Assembly: GCF_009208565.1 (NCBI RefSeq) | Contig: NZ_WFLK01000017.1 | Coordinates: 62,001-126,000 of the forward strand | Source of the DNA: Janthinobacterium aquaticum | GTDB taxonomy: Bacteria > Pseudomonadota > Gammaproteobacteria > Burkholderiales > Burkholderiaceae_D | Length of the DNA stretch: 64,000 nt | Direction of reading: 5' to 3' | Shown here: one piece after another, positions 27,722 through 35,739 of the stretch | Numbering within the stretch: the first letter of the stretch is position 1 | Layout: every line of letters begins with the position of its first letter | Translations under genes and position numbers: made by a program | Notes under the pieces: generated by a model | Told to the model about the DNA's origin: nothing | What the model saw: the letters and a program-made list of their open reading frames with translations, nothing else | Database searches by the model: none

Positions 27722-29074
27722 GTGGACAGCAAGGTGAAAATCGTGCCGAACCGCGAAGTGCTGGAACGCGGGACGGTAGAGGCCGTGATCGAGCATCCGG
27801 CTGGCCATCAGAACATGAAGCTGTTGATCCAGCTGCGCTGGCTGGCCGTGATCGGCCAGATTTCCACCATCTTCGGCGTCGGCGTGGGCCTCGGTATCGC
27901 CTTGCCGGTGCCGTATATGCTCGAAGTGCTGTCCTGCCTGATTGCCTTTAATCTCGCCAGCCTGTTGCGCTGGCATGAGCGCCAGCCGGTGTCCAATACG
28001 GCGCTGTTCCTGGCCCTGCTGGTTGACGTGACCGTGCTGACCGCCCAGTTGTACCTGAGCGGCGGCATCAGCAACCCGTTTGTCTTTCTGTATTTGCTGC
28101 AGGTGATCCTCAGCGCCGTGCTGCTGGAAGTGTGGTCGACCTGGATCATGGTGGCGATCACCGGCCTGTGTCTGGCCGGCCTGGCCTTGCTGCCCAGCCC
28201 GCTCATTTTGCCGATCGACCCCGAGCGCGGCTTTGCCAGCCTGTATGTACAGGGCCTGTTGATCTGCTTTTTCCTCAATGCCGCCTTGCTGGTGATGTTT
28301 ATTACGCGCATCAACCGCAACCAGCGCGCCGGCGACGCCAAGCTGGCCGACCTGCGCCAGCGCGCCGCTGAAGAGGAGCACATTATCCGCATGGGTTTGC
28401 TGGCCTCGGGCGCCGCGCACGAGTTGGGCACGCCGCTGGCCACTTTGTCGGTAATCCTTGGCGACTGGCGCCGCATGCCGTCGCTGAGTCAGGATGCCGA
28501 ACTGCTGGAAGAAATTACCGAAATGCAGGCGCAGCTGCAGCGCTGTAAAAGCATCGTCAGCGGCATCTTGCTGTCGGCCGGCGAAGCGCGCGGCGAGTCG
28601 TCGGTGAAAACCACCATCAATACCTTTTTGAACGATCTGGTCGAGGAATGGCGCGACAGCCGCCCGATCCGCGCTTTCGAGTACGATAACCGTATCGACC
28701 TCGATGTGCCGGTGGTGTTCGATTCCACCCTCAAACAGACCATCTGCAATGTGCTCGACAATGCGCTCGAAGCGTCGCCCGACTGGCTGCGTTTCGAGGC
28801 CACGCGCGAAGCCGATGCGCTGCACCTGGTGGTGACCGATGCCGGTCCCGGTTTCGAGCCGTCGATGCTGGCCCACCTGGGCAAGCCTTACCAGTCAAGC
28901 AAGGGCAAGCCGGGCGGCGGCCTTGGGCTGTTTTTGGTCGTCAACGTGGCGCGCACGCTGGGCGGCACCGTCACCGCCCGCAACCGCGTGCAGGGCGGGG
29001 CAGCCGTGCATCTGGCGCTGCCGCTGGCCGCCATCAAATTTGAAAGAGAAAGTGTGAACCATGCAGCAAGATGA
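27722..29074 (+). CDS. regB: RegB/PrrB-type redox sensor histidine kinase
   Basis: A 450-residue kinase with a GTG start one base after the SURF1 stop. Six membrane helices (about 35-190) include LSGGISNPFVFLYLLQVIL, matching the GGxxNPF quinone-sensing segment of RegB. The H box is AAHELGTPLATL (H233), and the ATPase domain has DNALEASP, DAGPGF and GGGLGLFLV. RegB senses the redox state of the quinone pool and respiratory flux. Its place in the cyo operon makes control of this oxidase the natural hypothesis. Confidence 0.87.
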   Translation: MDSKVKIVPNREVLERGTVEAVIEHPAGHQNMKLLIQLRWLAVIGQISTIFGVGVGLGIALPVPYMLEVLSCLIAFNLASLLRWHERQPVSNTALFLALLVDVTVLTAQLYLSGGISNPFVFLYLLQVILSAVLLEVWSTWIMVAITGLCLAGLALLPSPLILPIDPERGFASLYVQGLLICFFLNAALLVMFITRINRNQRAGDAKLADLRQRAAEEEHIIRMGLLASGAAHELGTPLATLSVILGDWRRMPSLSQDAELLEEITEMQAQLQRCKSIVSGILLSAGEARGESSVKTTINTFLNDLVEEWRDSRPIRAFEYDNRIDLDVPVVFDSTLKQTICNVLDNALEASPDWLRFEATREADALHLVVTDAGPGFEPSMLAHLGKPYQSSKGKPGGGLGLFLVVNVARTLGGTVTARNRVQGGAAVHLALPLAAIKFERESVNHAAR

Positions 29075-29600
29075 CCGCCTGTTGCTGATCGTCGAGGACG
29101 ACGCGGCCTTTGCCCGCACGCTGGGCCGTTCGTTCGAGCGGCGCGGCTACCAGGTCATCCTGGCCACCAACCTCGACGAAGTCAACGCCTTGCTGGAACA
29201 GCATTGCCCCGATTATGCGGTGGTGGATCTGAAACTCAATGGCAGTACCTCGGGTCTGTCTTGCGTACAACTGCTGCACCAGCACAACGAAGAGATGCTG
29301 ATCGTGGTGCTGACCGGCTACGCCAGCATCAATACCGCCGTCGAGGCGATCAAGCTGGGCGCCTGCCAGTACCTGGCCAAGCCGTCCAATACCGACGATA
29401 TCGAAGCGGCGTTCGGCCATGTGGCCGGCACCGCCGAGATCGAGCTGACCGGCCGCGCCACCAATATCAAGACGCTCGAATGGGAACGCATCCATGAAAT
29501 GCTGGCCGAGACCGATTTCAATATCTCGGAAGCGGCGCGCCGGCTGGGCATGCACCGGCGCACGCTGGCGCGCAAGCTGGAAAAGCAGCGCGTGAAATGA
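29061..29600 (+). CDS. regA: RegA/PrrA/ActR-type response regulator
   Basis: A 179-residue regulator. The receiver has acidic pocket residues in LIVEDDAAF and the acceptor D56 in VVDLKLNG. A short linker leads to a Fis-type helix-turn-helix (about 150-175, DFNISEAARRLGMHRRTLARKLEK), nearly the fixed sequence seen across RegA orthologues. It overlaps regB by 14 bases. The pair would regulate respiratory genes in response to redox state. Confidence 0.92.
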   Translation: MQQDDRLLLIVEDDAAFARTLGRSFERRGYQVILATNLDEVNALLEQHCPDYAVVDLKLNGSTSGLSCVQLLHQHNEEMLIVVLTGYASINTAVEAIKLGACQYLAKPSNTDDIEAAFGHVAGTAEIELTGRATNIKTLEWERIHEMLAETDFNISEAARRLGMHRRTLARKLEKQRVK

Positions 29601-29612
29601 GTGTGAGTTAAT

Positions 29613-30188
29613 TCAGGCCTGAAGCTGGCAAGCCATTTGCTGCAGCATGATGTGCGGATGGCTTTCCAGCGCTTCGCGGTGCGACGTAAAAACAAATCCC
29701 TGCCGCTGGTAAAACGCGGCCGCGCGTGCATTTTCCGGCGCTACATCGAGCACCATGCGCGCGTGACCGGCGTCCATCGCCCGCTGTTTTGCCAGCGCCA
29801 CCAGCCGGCTTGCCGCATCGCTGCCGCGCCAGGCTGGCGCCACCCACATCCCCAGCAGATGGCAGGCGCCGTCGCCGGCCTGCGCATGGGCCGTAAGCCC
29901 GACTGCCATATCGCCATCAAACGCCAGCACGTAGGCGCGCTCGGCCGCGCTTTGTGCACGCTGTTGCCAGTCGGCGTCCGTGTAGGCGGCAGCGCTGGCG
30001 TGAGTAACGCCAAACGCTGTCGGTGCGTCCAGCAACGCGGCCAGGCGTACCGCTTTCAAGGCGCGCCAGTCGCCAGGCGTGCAGACGCGCACCGTCAGTG
30101 GTGATGCCAATGAGTTGTTCAATGAGCTGGTCAATGAAACCCCTAGTTGAACATGATGGCCGTCTTGTGCTCGATACTCAAGCGGCAC
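29613..30188 (-). CDS. GNAT-family N-acetyltransferase
   Basis: Up to 191 residues. The acetyl-CoA site resembles GMWVAPAWRGSDAASRLV (Q/RxxGxG/A region), followed by the C-terminal NARAAAFYQRQGFVFTS, typical of GNAT enzymes. The only ATG (30188) lies inside the 3' end of the upstream gene, giving a 46-base overlap; TTG codons closer to the family start (LTVRVCTPGDW) are alternatives. Substrate unknown. Last gene of the minus-strand selenium-linked run. Confidence 0.85.
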   Translation of the reverse strand: MPLEYRAQDGHHVQLGVSLTSSLNNSLASPLTVRVCTPGDWRALKAVRLAALLDAPTAFGVTHASAAAYTDADWQQRAQSAAERAYVLAFDGDMAVGLTAHAQAGDGACHLLGMWVAPAWRGSDAASRLVALAKQRAMDAGHARMVLDVAPENARAAAFYQRQGFVFTSHREALESHPHIMLQQMACQLQA

Positions 30189-30784
30189 GCTTCAAAAATG
30201 GCTAGCCACGCCACCAGCTCCCGATGCAGCGGTGCTTCGATGTCGATGCGCGCATTGATGCGCTCGGCTTCGTCGTCGCTCAGTTGCTCGTTGAGCAGGA
30301 AGATGCCCAGCGCCGGCGCGGCCACTACCAGTTCCTCGCGCAGCCGGTAGGACGAACCGAGCATGCCGCCCAGTATCGGCATGGTCTCGTCGGCAAACAC
30401 AATATCGTCAAACACGATCGGGAAATAATAGCCTTCGCAGTCTGAATGGCAGAGCAGATGGCTGCTCAGCATGTCGGCTTCCGCTTCCAGTACCGGGTCG
30501 TCGCTCGGGTCTTCACCTTCCGGCACCGGCGTCGCGCGCCACTGGCCGTCTTGCCGGGCATAAGCGTAGGCGCGGCGCAGATGGTGCAGGAAACTGTAGG
30601 GAAATGATTCGATGGCGGCGCGCGACTTCAGCTCGGGCAGCCGTGCCGGTTCTTCGTGCGGCGGCAGCCCGGCCAGGCGCAGGGCCGCATTGGCCTGCTC
30701 GATCGAGGCGGCCAGCGCGACGGCGCCTTCCGGGTCTTCCTGCAGCACTTCGGCCATGACGCCGACGGATATTGCCAATCCCAT
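30143..30784 (-). CDS. Unknown protein in the selenium-linked run
   Basis: A 213-residue acidic soluble protein starting at the ATG at 30784 (AAGGAAA upstream) rather than at an earlier Met inside the neighbouring gene. Recognisable stretches are FPYSFLHHLRRAYAYAR, HLLCHSDCEGYYFP and GGMLGSSYRLREELVVAAPALGI. The CxxxC (CHSDC) could bind metal. I do not recognise a family. It lies 32 bases after the 121-residue unknown gene and overlaps the GNAT gene, so it is probably cotranscribed with both. Confidence 0.65.
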   Translation of the reverse strand: MGLAISVGVMAEVLQEDPEGAVALAASIEQANAALRLAGLPPHEEPARLPELKSRAAIESFPYSFLHHLRRAYAYARQDGQWRATPVPEGEDPSDDPVLEAEADMLSSHLLCHSDCEGYYFPIVFDDIVFADETMPILGGMLGSSYRLREELVVAAPALGIFLLNEQLSDDEAERINARIDIEAPLHRELVAWLAIFEACRLSIEHKTAIMFN

Positions 30785-30816
30785 GATACGTTTCCTTGAT
30801 AGATAAATTTGATGGC

Positions 30817-31182
30817 TCAAGACTGATCCCACACTTCCACCGTCAGCAGTTGCTGCGGCGAACAGGCGGCAATGCGTTCGGGATGCACGGTAATGCTGCC
30901 TTTCCAGCCAGTTGGCGTGTCACCGCCAAAGCGCACGCCCGGGTTCTCGGCAATGCCTTTTTCCAGCAGCGGCACCAGCTCGCTGGCCAGCGCCGTAAAG
31001 CGGTTGGGATAGCCGCCCGACGAATGCTGGGTTGCCTTGCCGGCCTTGCACAGATTGATGATCCAGTCCATGCCGCCCAGGCCGGCATCCCAGGTTGCCA
31101 GCGTCATTTCCTTGCTGTTGCCGCCAGCCTGTTTGCGTTGTTCGAGTGTTTCAGTTGTTACGACGGTCCACCAGCCCAGCAT
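30817..31182 (-). CDS. Unknown 121-residue protein downstream of the transporter
   Basis: A small soluble protein starting MLGWWTVVTTET with a good GGAGG site 8 bases upstream. It contains GGMDWIINLCKAGKATQHSSGG and ends LLTVEVWDQS. The single Cys lies at about residue 45. No family recognised. It is 26 bases downstream of the permease gene at 31209 and so is likely part of that operon. Confidence 0.65.
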   Translation of the reverse strand: MLGWWTVVTTETLEQRKQAGGNSKEMTLATWDAGLGGMDWIINLCKAGKATQHSSGGYPNRFTALASELVPLLEKGIAENPGVRFGGDTPTGWKGSITVHPERIAACSPQQLLTVEVWDQS

Positions 31183-31208
31183 CGTGCCTCCATCTTTTCA
31201 TTGCATTA

Positions 31209-32006
31209 TTAACGTGTCATCGCGCGCCGCAGCAGGTAACTGAGGCCGTCCACGCTGGCCACCATCAGCAGCATGGCCACGATCACGGTCGCTGCCTGCT
31301 GCATCTGGAACAGCGACAGATGGTATTTCAGCATCTGTCCCAAGCCGCCTGCGCCAACTACGCCCAGTATCGCGGCGGCGCGAATATTGTTTTCCCAGCG
31401 GTACAACGTATAAGACATCATTTGTGGACTGCACTGCGGTACGGTAGCGTACAAAAACGCCGCAGTCGGTTGCACGCCGTTGATACGCAAGGTCGCCGCC
31501 GGCAGGGGCGGGCAGTTCTCAAATGCATCGGCAAACAGGCGGCCCAGTACGCCCACTGTGTGAAACGCCAGCGCCAGCGTGCCGGCAAACGGCCCCAGGC
31601 CGGCGGCGATCAGCAAAATCGAGGCCCACACCAGTTCAGGTATCGAGCGCAGCACGTTGAGTACACCGCGCGTCAGATTGCGCGCCACGGGGCCAAGGCG
31701 TCCGCTGGCCGGCAGTGCCAGCACAAAGCCCAGCACGGCGGCAATCACCGTACCGATGGCCGACATGGCCAGCGTCTCAAACGTGGCCACGCCGACCTTG
31801 GACAGAAAGCCGGGCGACAGTTCAGGCGGCGCAAAGCCATGCAGAAAGTCCAGCGTGCTGGCCATGGCTTCGCTGCTGAAAAAATCACGCCATTTCAACG
31901 GCAGGCTGGCAAAACTGCCGACCACCAGCGCCGCCAAGCCGGCCAGCAGCAACCAGGTCGACCAGCGCACCGGCGCCGGCTGGGGCAAATCAGTTTCATG
32001 CCTCAT
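31209..32006 (-). CDS. phnE: PhnE-like ABC permease, second subunit
   Basis: A 265-residue inner-membrane permease with six predicted helices. RSIPELVWASILLIAAGLGPFAGTLAL is the EAA-like coupling region of PhnE permeases, and GVVGAGGLGQML is typical of the family's C-terminal part. It overlaps the first permease by 4 bases. With the binding protein and ATPase upstream it forms a PhnCDE-type importer. The gene position beside selD and mnmH suggests a selenium oxyanion rather than a phosphonate as substrate. Confidence 0.85.
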   Translation of the reverse strand: MRHETDLPQPAPVRWSTWLLLAGLAALVVGSFASLPLKWRDFFSSEAMASTLDFLHGFAPPELSPGFLSKVGVATFETLAMSAIGTVIAAVLGFVLALPASGRLGPVARNLTRGVLNVLRSIPELVWASILLIAAGLGPFAGTLALAFHTVGVLGRLFADAFENCPPLPAATLRINGVQPTAAFLYATVPQCSPQMMSYTLYRWENNIRAAAILGVVGAGGLGQMLKYHLSLFQMQQAATVIVAMLLMVASVDGLSYLLRRAMTR

Positions 32007-32830
32007 GCCAGCCTCCTGCGCAGCATGGCCGAGACCGCATCGGCGCCGGCCACCAGCAGCACGAACACCATCAGCATGGTCGACAGTTCGCTGCCGGCCA
32101 TCATCTTCATCGATTCATCCATGCGCTGGCCCAGGCCGCCGGCGCCGACAAAGCCCATCACCACCGAGCCGCGTATCGCGCATTCCCAGCGGTAGACCGA
32201 GTAGGACACCAGTTCGGCCGCCGCATCGGGCAGCGCACCATACAGCAGCGCCTGGATGCGCCCGCCGCCATTGTGCAAAATGGCGTTGCAGGCCTGGGCA
32301 TCGGACGATTCCAGGATTTCCGCGTATACCTTGCCCAGCATGCCGCAGTAGGTGAGGGCAATCGCTATCACGCCGGCCGTCGGTCCCAGGCCGACAATGC
32401 GCACCAGCAGCAGCGCCCACACCAGCTCGGGCACGCTACGCAGCAGCACCAGCAGCGCGCGCACGCCATGGCGGATGGCGGCAGCCATCGGCGCGACCTT
32501 GCCGCTGCCGATGCGCGACACCGACAGCCGGTCGGTCACCAGCAAAGTGAGTGGAATCGCGCCCAGCATGGCCAGAGCCATGCCGGCGGTGGCCATGGCG
32601 ATGGTTTCCCAGGTGGAGACGGCCACGATCTGCAGGAACTCGCTGGAATGCGCGGGCGGCACAAAGCTGGATAGAAATTGCCAGGTGGCGCCCAGGCTCT
32701 GCTCGTCCCACAAGATCCAGGGTTTGAATTCGGCTTGCACCAGCATCGGCCACAGCACCAGCACCGCCACGACGGTGATGGTCAGACGGTTGCGCCAGGC
32801 CGGGTCGCGCGGCATGGCTGACGCTAGCAA
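32003..32830 (-). CDS. phnE: PhnE-like ABC permease, first subunit
   Basis: A 275-residue permease similar in layout to the next gene: RSVPELVWALLLVRIVGLGPTAGVIAIAL and GFVGAGGLGQRMDES. Paired PhnE permeases are usual for this transporter type. It overlaps phnC by 7 bases at its start and the second permease by 4 at its end, so the three are translationally coupled. Confidence 0.87.
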   Translation of the reverse strand: MLASAMPRDPAWRNRLTITVVAVLVLWPMLVQAEFKPWILWDEQSLGATWQFLSSFVPPAHSSEFLQIVAVSTWETIAMATAGMALAMLGAIPLTLLVTDRLSVSRIGSGKVAPMAAAIRHGVRALLVLLRSVPELVWALLLVRIVGLGPTAGVIAIALTYCGMLGKVYAEILESSDAQACNAILHNGGGRIQALLYGALPDAAAELVSYSVYRWECAIRGSVVMGFVGAGGLGQRMDESMKMMAGSELSTMLMVFVLLVAGADAVSAMLRRRLA

Positions 32831-33636
32831 CGCGGCCTCGCAGCTTGCAAATCCGGCTCGACGGCATCAAACACAGGCGCAGGGTCGGCCTGGTTGCGGT
32901 ACAGCGCGGCAATCATGGCGTCGCTGACGTCGTGCCTCGGCGCATCGAACACGATCCGGCCATCGCGCAGGCCGATAATGCGCGCAAAGCTGCTGCGCGC
33001 GATTTCAACCTGGTGCAGGCTGCAGATCAGCGTGGCATTGCGTTCCTGCGCTTCGGCCTTGAGCACCTCGATGGTCTGCTGCGCCAGCGTCGGGTCGAGC
33101 GCCGACAGCGGTTCATCGACCAGGAAAATTTCGGCGTTCGACACCAGTGCGCGCGCCATGCCGCAGCGCTGGCGTTCGCCGCCGGACAGCCGATCAACAC
33201 GCGCGTAGAGTTTATCTTGCAGATTGAATTTGCCCAGCGCCTGCCAGGCGGCGCGCGGATCGAGCGGCACGAACAGCGAACGCATCGCCGTCCACAAGCT
33301 CCATTGCGGCAGCCGGCCGGCCAGCACCGCGTTGACCACGCGCTGACGCGGTGGCAGCGGTGGCGTTTGCGGCGCCAGGAACAGGCGCCGGCGCAAGGCG
33401 TGGCGCTCGGCGCTGGCCACCTGCCACGGTTGCACGCCGAGCACGGCGAGCGTGCCGGAAGCCGGCTGCAGCGCGCAGGCCAGCGTATGGAGCAGGCTGG
33501 TCTTGCCGGCGCCAGACGGGCCGATCAGCGCAATCTGTTCGCCCTGGACGATATCGAGATCGAGTTCGCGCAGCGCCAGGGTATTGCTGGCGGCGCCGGC
33601 ATGGTGGACGCTGAGCTTGGTGAGGTGGTATGTCAT
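32824..33636 (-). CDS. phnC: PhnC-like ABC transporter ATPase
   Basis: A 270-residue ATPase with Walker A GPSGAGKTS (about 39-47), Q-loop APQTPPLPPRQ, signature LSGGERQRCGMARAL, Walker B EIFLVDEPLSALDP and H-loop CSLHQVE. This is the usual order for a phosphonate-class importer ATPase. A paired-hairpin repeat starts 10 bases upstream of its start, separating it from the binding-protein gene and leaving no clear ribosome site. Confidence 0.9.
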   Translation of the reverse strand: MTYHLTKLSVHHAGAASNTLALRELDLDIVQGEQIALIGPSGAGKTSLLHTLACALQPASGTLAVLGVQPWQVASAERHALRRRLFLAPQTPPLPPRQRVVNAVLAGRLPQWSLWTAMRSLFVPLDPRAAWQALGKFNLQDKLYARVDRLSGGERQRCGMARALVSNAEIFLVDEPLSALDPTLAQQTIEVLKAEAQERNATLICSLHQVEIARSSFARIIGLRDGRIVFDAPRHDVSDAMIAALYRNQADPAPVFDAVEPDLQAARPRC

Positions 33637-33645
33637 GCAGTGTGG

Positions 33646-33741
33646 GTAGGTCGGATTAGGCCCAGAGGGCCGTAATCCGACAACACCGCTGATGCTAACA
33701 ATGTTGTCGGATTACGGCGCTGCGCGCCTAATCCGACCTAC
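33646..33741. repeat. Paired-hairpin intergenic repeat, copy 3
   Basis: Two hairpins, each from GTCGGATTA to TAATCCGAC, in the same order as in copy 1 and with a near-identical spacer (CACCGCTGATGCTAACAATG). It fills nearly the whole gap between the binding-protein gene and the ATPase gene, and may change their relative expression as an RNA stem-loop. Confidence 0.85.
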
Positions 33742-33763
33742 GATTTTTCTTCAATTGGCGGGA

Positions 33764-34630
33764 TTATTTCAACAGCTTCGCATCGCGCGCAGCCGCTTCG
33801 ATGTCCTTGTAGTTCTCGGCCTTGGTCGGGATGAATTTGGTGGCGCGCTGCAGGTCGAGGATTTCCTTGCCTTCAGGCGTGGAGGCGTCCAGCGCCAGGA
33901 AGGCGTCGGTCAGCTTCTGGCGCACCACCGGGTTCATGTCCGAACGCACGCTCCAGTTGTAGTCGTAGTAGCCTGGCGTGGTGTAGAACACGCGCACCTT
34001 GGCCGGATCGACCTTTTTCGATTCGACCAGCTTGTCCCATACCGAAATATTGAGCGCACCGGCATCGACCTTGCCGCCGGCCACGGCCGCCACGGTGGCG
34101 TCATGCGCGCCGGAAAAGGCGATGCGCTTCATGTCGGCGTCAGGATTGATCTTGGCGGCCAGCAGGTAATAGCGCGGCATCAGGTGGCCCGAAGTCGACG
34201 ATTCGGAGCCGAAAGTGAAGTTCTTGCCCTTCAGGTCGGCCAGGGTATTGATGTCCTTGCTGGTGGTGACGAACACCGACTTGAACTTGGTGTCTTCTTC
34301 GCGCTGCACCAGCGGCACAATCTTGCCGCCGCTGCGCACGTTGGCCTGTACAAAGGTAAAGCCGCCAAACCAGACCATGTCGAGCTTGTGGTTGATCAGG
34401 CCTTCCACCGACGCGGCATAGTCGGTCACAGGCGTAAATTCCACCTTCATGCCCAGTTTTTTCTCCAGGTAATTGCCCAGCGGCTTGAACTTGCGCTGCA
34501 GTTCGGTCGGCGCTTCGTCGGGAATGGCCGATACGCGCAGCACTTGCTGGGCTTGCGCGATGCCGCTGTGGATGGCCAGGGTGGCGGCCACGGTGGCCAG
34601 TACGGCGTTCAGTTTGGTGGAAGTGTTCAT
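33764..34630 (-). CDS. PhnD-like periplasmic binding protein, probably for selenium oxyanion
   Basis: A 288-residue binding protein with a Sec signal (about 1-27, cut after GIAQA). The family features are RVSAIPDEAPTELQRKFKPL, the ligand-loop segment FGSESSTSGHLMPRYYLL and HDATVAAVAGGKVDAGA. A branch of PhnD-like proteins found beside selD is annotated as a putative selenate transporter component. Here selD and mnmH lie directly upstream on the same strand. The assignment to selenium rests on context and family, not on a proven ligand. Confidence 0.8.
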   Translation of the reverse strand: MNTSTKLNAVLATVAATLAIHSGIAQAQQVLRVSAIPDEAPTELQRKFKPLGNYLEKKLGMKVEFTPVTDYAASVEGLINHKLDMVWFGGFTFVQANVRSGGKIVPLVQREEDTKFKSVFVTTSKDINTLADLKGKNFTFGSESSTSGHLMPRYYLLAAKINPDADMKRIAFSGAHDATVAAVAGGKVDAGALNISVWDKLVESKKVDPAKVRVFYTTPGYYDYNWSVRSDMNPVVRQKLTDAFLALDASTPEGKEILDLQRATKFIPTKAENYKDIEAAARDAKLLK

Positions 34631-34659
34631 GTTTATCCTTGTGTTTGAAAGTATCAGAT

Positions 34660-35715
34660 TCAGTTGACTGCCACGCCAGTGCCGTCGGCGCTCATTTCGC
34701 CGATGACGGCTGCGTCAAGAAAGCCTTCATCGCGGAAAATTGCCAGCACCTGTTCGACCGCTTCCGGCGCGCAGGCCACCAGCAGCGGGCCGGCCGTTTG
34801 CGGGTCGGTCAGGATGGCGCGGTCGATCTCGCTCACGCTGCCGGCCAGCTGCACTTCGCTGCCATAGCCCTGCCAGTTGCGGTGCGAGGCGCCCGTGATA
34901 TTGCCGTTGTCGGCCAGCTGGCGCACCTGCGGCAGCAGCGGTACGGCGCCCAGCGACAGGCGTGCCTGCAGTTTGGCGCCGCGCGCCAGTTCCAGCGTAT
35001 GGCCCAAGAGGCCAAAACCGGTCACATCGGTCAGCGCATGCACGCCATCGAGCAGGGCCAGTTTCTTGCCGGGGGTGTTCAATTTGGTGGTATTGCCGAT
35101 CAGCGAGCTGTAGCCGTCTGCGTCGAGCGCGTTCTTTTTCAGTGCGGCAGACAAAATGCCCACACCAATCGGTTTGCCCAGCACCAGCTTGTCGCCAGCT
35201 TTCGCGCCGGCATTGCGCTTGACCTGCGACGGATGCACCAGGCCCAGCACCACCAGGCCGTAGATCGGTTCGACCGAATCGATGGTATGGCCACCTGCAA
35301 TCGGAATGCCGGCTTCGGCGCAGACGCTTTCGCCGCCGCGCAGGATCAGGCCAATGGTTTCCACCGGCAGCTTGTTGATCGGCATGCCGACCAGGGCCAG
35401 CGCCATGATCGGCGTGCCGCCCATCGCATACACATCGGAAATGGCATTGGTGGCGGCAATGCGGCCAAAGTCGAACGGATCATCGACAATGGGCATAAAG
35501 AAATCGGTGGTGGCGATCAGCGCCTGCTCGTCGTTCAACTGGTAGACGGCGGCGTCATCGGATGTTTCGATGCCGACCAGCAGTTCCTTGGGCAGCGGAA
35601 AGCCGCCGCTGCCTTTTAAAATATCGGCCAGCACGCCGGGCGCAATCTTGCAGCCACAGCCGCCGCCATGAGCAAATTCGGTCAAGCGAATCGGAGGGGT
35701 ATGGCTATCTGACAT
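34660..35715 (-). CDS. selD: Selenide, water dikinase (selenophosphate synthetase)
   Basis: A 351-residue enzyme making selenophosphate from selenide and ATP. The catalytic Cys20 and Lys23 are seen in HGGGCGCKIAP, the cysteine (not selenocysteine) version and the counterpart of E. coli Cys17/Lys20. The glycine-rich ATP site with TTDFFMPIVDDP and the segment DVTGFGLLGH are also typical. It is 25 bases downstream of mnmH. No selA, selB or tRNA-Sec is in the window, so the product visibly serves MnmH. Confidence 0.96.
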   Translation of the reverse strand: MSDSHTPPIRLTEFAHGGGCGCKIAPGVLADILKGSGGFPLPKELLVGIETSDDAAVYQLNDEQALIATTDFFMPIVDDPFDFGRIAATNAISDVYAMGGTPIMALALVGMPINKLPVETIGLILRGGESVCAEAGIPIAGGHTIDSVEPIYGLVVLGLVHPSQVKRNAGAKAGDKLVLGKPIGVGILSAALKKNALDADGYSSLIGNTTKLNTPGKKLALLDGVHALTDVTGFGLLGHTLELARGAKLQARLSLGAVPLLPQVRQLADNGNITGASHRNWQGYGSEVQLAGSVSEIDRAILTDPQTAGPLLVACAPEAVEQVLAIFRDEGFLDAAVIGEMSADGTGVAVN

Positions 35716-35739
35716 GAGGGTATCCTATGTTTCAGTAAA

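Noticed and set aside
31209-34630. Importer as a phosphonate uptake system
   Set aside because: No C-P lyase or phosphonatase genes are nearby, while selD and mnmH are directly upstream. Kept as an alternative only.
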